Origin: Phoronis australis
Taxonomy: Eukaryota; Phoronida; Phoronidae
Length of the DNA stretch: 34,369 nucleotides
Assembly: GCA_002633005.1 (NCBI GenBank)
Contig: NMRA01001055.1
Location: 28,216-62,584 of the forward strand
Direction of reading: 5' to 3'
In this document: piece after piece, positions 31,285 through 34,369 of the stretch
Position numbering within the stretch: position 1 is the first letter of the stretch
Layout of the letters: each line of letters starts with the position of its first letter
Notes under the pieces: generated by a model
The model's input: the letters and a program-made list of their open reading frames with translations, nothing else
What the model was told of the DNA's origin: nothing
Database searches by the model: none
Program-made: the position numbers and the translations under genes

Positions 31285-31895
31285 CCTCAACTACATGTAC
31301 CTGTAGACATACACACAGATTGGGCAACCGGGGCAGATGGGATGTCGCGGCGTGGCTTTTCCCTGCCGTGTAAGACATTTTTTTTGTTTTAGTAGACAAA
31401 AATGTAATTCCCACCACCCTGAAAAGTTTGCAGCAGTTAACATACCTAAATGTTCCTTAAGATGATTTAAATCCAGTCTCAATTTCGTCTCATAAACTCG
31501 ACTTATAACTTCCGTAAAACCGTACTTTGCACATCTTTATATGAGACACTGTACTACCAACATTTCCCCACTGACTCAAATAAATCACTTTTCAGGCCTT
31601 CTATCGCTTTTTCCTCTTCTTACACGACTTTGTGTTCCAACTAGCAAGAGCATTACTCAGATCTAGGTCACTCTGGGACATCCTAAATGTTCGAAATATT
31701 GTCTTTTATAGTTTCTCATCTCGTTACAATTATTGTCAAACCATGCGAGTCTACATGTTATATTTACATACCTGTCTCGCTTCATGAGCACGGCCATTTC
31801 ACTTGACTGGAGAAAGTCTAATAAGCTTTTGAAACTATCATTTATATCATCACCTCACAATTTTTTCGGTACTTATCATTTCCCTTACAAAAATG
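31285..31895. other. Intergenic, no gene seen
   Basis: No supported feature. The stretch leads into the CTTAAG array. Confidence 0.45.
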
Positions 31896-32130
31896 AACTT
31901 AAGTTTTCATCGAAAAACTTAAGTTCTGAAAATTTAAGTTTTAAAAACTTAAGTTCGTTCGCAAAACTTGTACCAAAATACTTAAGTTTCAGAAACTTAA
32001 GTTTTTGAACAAGTTTTTAGTAACAAACATAAGTCATCAAAACTTAAGTTTTTGAAAACTAAGTTTTCCGAACATAAGTTTTCAAGGAACTAACTTTTGA
32101 AAACTGAAGTTTTCTAAAAGAAATAAGTTT
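31896..32130. repeat. Degenerate AACTTAAGTTTT array
   Basis: About a dozen variants of the palindromic word AACTTAAGTT, six with an exact CTTAAG core, are spaced irregularly at roughly 10-30 bases and separated by short A- or T-rich pieces. Variants such as CATAAG and CTAAG increase to the right. It looks like an old expanded simple repeat able to form many small hairpins. The frame at 31733-32008 is a by-product of the repeat. Confidence 0.8.
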
Positions 32131-33385
32131 CAATAGGACAGACATTCAAAAATTTCGACTTTCACTAAAGCAAGAGTGGAGCACAGTAACAAATTTAATG
32201 ATTCTCAAAAAGATTTAACAAACTAGACTTCATTTCATTAGCAGTGATTAATTGCAGAAAATAAAATGCACTTCCTAAAATACAATAGTTCCTTAAAATA
32301 ACTGAACATAAGTGAAATATCAAAGTCTTAAAAACCAGAAACATTTCAAAAATCAGTTCATCAAGTGTCATGCATACAGTGCAGTGAAAACTAAATGAGG
32401 CTAATTATATATTCATTATTTGCATCGTTCTCAGTCTATGACAATTATGCGATNTAATGACACTAATTTTGTGTCATATTTTATCTGGTCATTCTTTTAC
32501 CCACATCGGCGCAAAGCTGTATATTTAGTACACAGCTTTGCGCCAAGTCTAGAAGTAAACTGCATGGAAAGTTTTCAACTTTGTTTTATTTGTATAAAGG
32601 CTCAGTGGTCAAACACGTTACCAGGAAATGCCATATATAAAAAGGCACTGCAGGAAATAAGGGTTGTCCTTGTCACAAAAACGGAAACGATGTGAGTGAA
32701 AAACTGAGGGAAATAAAGTCATACATGATTGAGCCCGCGGAACCGGCGAAGCCATTCAAGTTCAGCCCGCATATATGTATAGTGTGTAGACAACACTTAG
32801 AAATCACGAGCATTGAATGTTTGTTAATTGCACGAGCGACACGTTTCTTTTAATCACTCAGTCGTATTAACACCGGGAGAGTAAGTGAATTGCGTAGATT
32901 TATTGAATTGTGTTTGCGTACGTCTCAGACACGTTTCTTGACGCGTGAGGTAACGAATGGTTACGTCGGCATGCATGTTTATTCCGTACATATAAGATGG
33001 ACAAGGACTGAGGTAAACAGTTTTTCGTTCACGGACTAATAGCAACAAAGCAATTTTTCACGGAATTAAGGAGAGAATTTGTTTATGATGCTCATAGGTC
33101 TTCAGCAAATAGTCAAAGAAAACCCGATAAAGCATTCTATGGTAAGCTTATATATTCGAATATTCACGGTCTATTATAGGAACCTAATTAGTTGTGCAGA
33201 CACAAAACGCATTGTTGCAAGAGATTTTGAGGTTAGTAGATTTGACAGGAGTTTTAATACAAAACATGCTGCGTTTTTTTGTATTTCTTTACTTAATAAC
33301 AATTCTAGTCGTTGTTTGTCACACGCACGCTGAAATCAATTCCGACTTCTACACGATATAAATACGTTTAATATATTCGGCTATT
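32131..33385. other. Intergenic with a perfect hairpin
   Basis: No gene is supported. A single N lies at 32454. The only clear structure is the hairpin at 32508-32544, listed separately. The small frames at 32420-32695 and 33079-33333 have no recognisable motif. Confidence 0.45.
32508..32544. repeat. Perfect 13-bp inverted repeat with 11-base loop
   Basis: GGCGCAAAGCTGT (32508-32520) is followed by an 11-base spacer, ATATTTAGTAC, and the exact inverse ACAGCTTTGCGCC (32532-32544). The stem is GC-rich for this AT-rich region. CTAG follows a few bases later, but the rest of a Helitron end is not seen. Confidence 0.85.
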
Positions 33386-33393
33386 TAACCTGT

Positions 33394-33460
33394 GGGATTT
33401 GGCTCATAGGCAGAGCCTGCTACTGCAAATCTCGTGAGTTCGATTCCATGCTATTGACAG
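33394..33460 (+). repeat. tRNA-like SINE head with A and B boxes
   Basis: TGGCTCATAGG (33400-33410) matches an A box and GAGTTCGATTCC (33436-33447) a B box of RNA polymerase III internal promoters, at about tRNA spacing. Between them AGAGCCTGCTACTGCAAATC resembles tRNA D-arm and anticodon sequence. A closed acceptor stem was not found, so a tRNA-derived SINE fragment fits better than a functional tRNA. Confidence 0.5.
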
Positions 33461-33863
33461 TTTCTGTAAAATTGTCTTTCACGTCGAGAACGTCCCTTTA
33501 AAAATGTGAGCGACCCTGAACTTCATGGTCATTAACTTCGTCNACGTAACAGGTAACTAAAAGTTTATCGACAATGGCCACAGGTCTGATTTTGGGAAGT
33601 ACAATCCTTATGCTAGAAACTGTGCCTAGAAATGGCTAGAATCACCTATAATTGTTTGCAACCTTAAAAATATCATTTTAAAGTCAAAGTTTCGTTTTGT
33701 TGACAATCATAATAACAGTAAATCCAATACACTCCATGGTGCAAACAAGTTTCACTCCCTAAGTACAACCTGGTTATAGGAGATGGAAATTAGAAAACTT
33801 AGACCTTTGACCACAAAAATATTTTTTGTTTTAATTTAAAGCTACTGAACTTCATACACATAC
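33461..33863. other. Intergenic, possible SINE body
   Basis: This may include the body of the SINE-like element. One N lies at 33543. No gene is supported. Confidence 0.4.
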
Positions 33864-34361
33864 AGGGCCTTTCATACTATCATCGACACATCGACGTTTT
33901 TAGGAGTTAATGTCAGTATGAACGCTTAAACTTTGGTCCTGTAGGGAAGTTAACAGCACCAGTTAACTTCGCACTAAACACTAGGATTTAATTGCTTAGC
34001 GTCAATGCTGCCACGCAGTATAAACGATCAACCTCAGTCCTATCGAAGTTATTGCCAGGGGCCACTGTTATCATTAACAATTGCATAGTAGTGTGATGGC
34101 TAATAGTTGCTTATACCTTGCTATAATAATCACCAATCAATTCAAAAATAAGTTTGATGTCAATTAACACATGTAAATGTTCCCAAGTTGTCACATCTTA
34201 GCGTGCAGTGCTACCTTGCAATGCCTTCGATCACGACAGCGTCACCTATTGTTTACTTCGAAGTTCATTAACTACGGAAGCCAGAATGAACGGTCCAGTT
34301 AACTTCGCAGTATACGCCGATGCTCCGCTCAGACAAAAGTTAAGTCAATGTGAAAGGGCCC
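33864..34361. mobile_element. Small inverted-repeat element (MITE-like)
   Basis: The left end AGGGCCTTTCATACT and the inverted right end TGGGCCCTTTCACATT share GGGCC and TTTCA with one indel. An internal direct repeat CAGTTAACTTCGCA occurs near 33959 and 34296. The length of about 500 bases and the lack of coding sequence suggest a non-autonomous DNA transposon. A target duplication is not clear, and the element nearly reaches the window edge. Confidence 0.55.
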
Positions 34362-34369
34362 AGGGGCGG

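Noticed and set aside
30959-31417. 152-residue minus-strand open frame
   Set aside because: It runs across the right boundary of foldback copy 2 into flanking DNA. Its element part is also found in copy 1, so it reflects repeat sequence, not a gene.
32508-32570. Helitron 3' end
   Set aside because: A hairpin followed by CTAG is suggestive, but the base after CTAG is A rather than T, and no Rep/helicase sequence or TC start was found.
33394-33460. Functional tRNA gene
   Set aside because: A and B boxes are present, but no paired acceptor stem or clean anticodon arm could be drawn, so a SINE-type remnant is more likely.
1-34369. CRISPR array, bacterial operons or a provirus
   Set aside because: No regular spaced repeats, no bacterial gene packing and no viral structural genes. 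Introns and eukaryotic transposons explain the window.

Overview
The window is draft nuclear DNA from a metazoan, most likely a marine invertebrate such as an amphioxus, hemichordate, echinoderm or mollusc. This rests on AT-rich introns, small exons with GT-AG boundaries and matching phases, scattered ACATGTAC-type words, and a dense mix of DNA transposons, a non-LTR retrotransposon tail and a tRNA-like SINE head. The phylum cannot be fixed from the sequence. Three places carry N (19836-19841, 32454, 33543).

One multi-exon host gene on the + strand dominates positions 701-26636. Ten exons can be assembled by eye, and every junction keeps the reading frame. Six exons each encode one ankyrin repeat and are phase 0 at both ends (701-796, 1280-1378, 1545-1643, 2215-2313, 15512-15610, 16213-16311). 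A linker exon follows (18556-18727). Three more exons (21361-21567, 22774-23096, 26298-26636) encode a chymotrypsin/DegP-fold serine peptidase domain, with His at 21534-21536, Asp at 22881-22883, Ser at 26412-26414, and a stop at 26634-26636. The visible coding sequence is 1632 bases, 543 codons plus stop, and is open at the 5' end. No signal peptide or membrane segment is visible, so the product is probably intracellular, with the ankyrin repeats as a recognition or docking arm and the peptidase as effector. The first part of the gene carries a tandem duplication of two ankyrin exons and their introns; one duplicated exon has decayed.

The 13.2 kb intron between ankyrin repeats 4 and 5 holds a complete hAT transposon (7154-13811) with near-perfect terminal inverted repeats and an exact 8-bp target duplication. 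Its transposase is broken by frameshifts and a stop, and split by about 3.4 kb that contains an antisense fragment of another gene family. A piggyBac-like non-autonomous element (14733-15429, TTAA on both sides) lies just upstream of ankyrin exon 5. Two direct copies of a 1.3-1.4 kb foldback-like element (18919-20196 and 29903-31284) bracket the three peptidase exons. Downstream of the gene are a degraded 2.2 kb inverted-repeat element, a CTTAAG-rich array, a perfect hairpin, a tRNA-like SINE head and a small inverted-repeat element at the right edge. No protein-coding gene is supported downstream of 26636.
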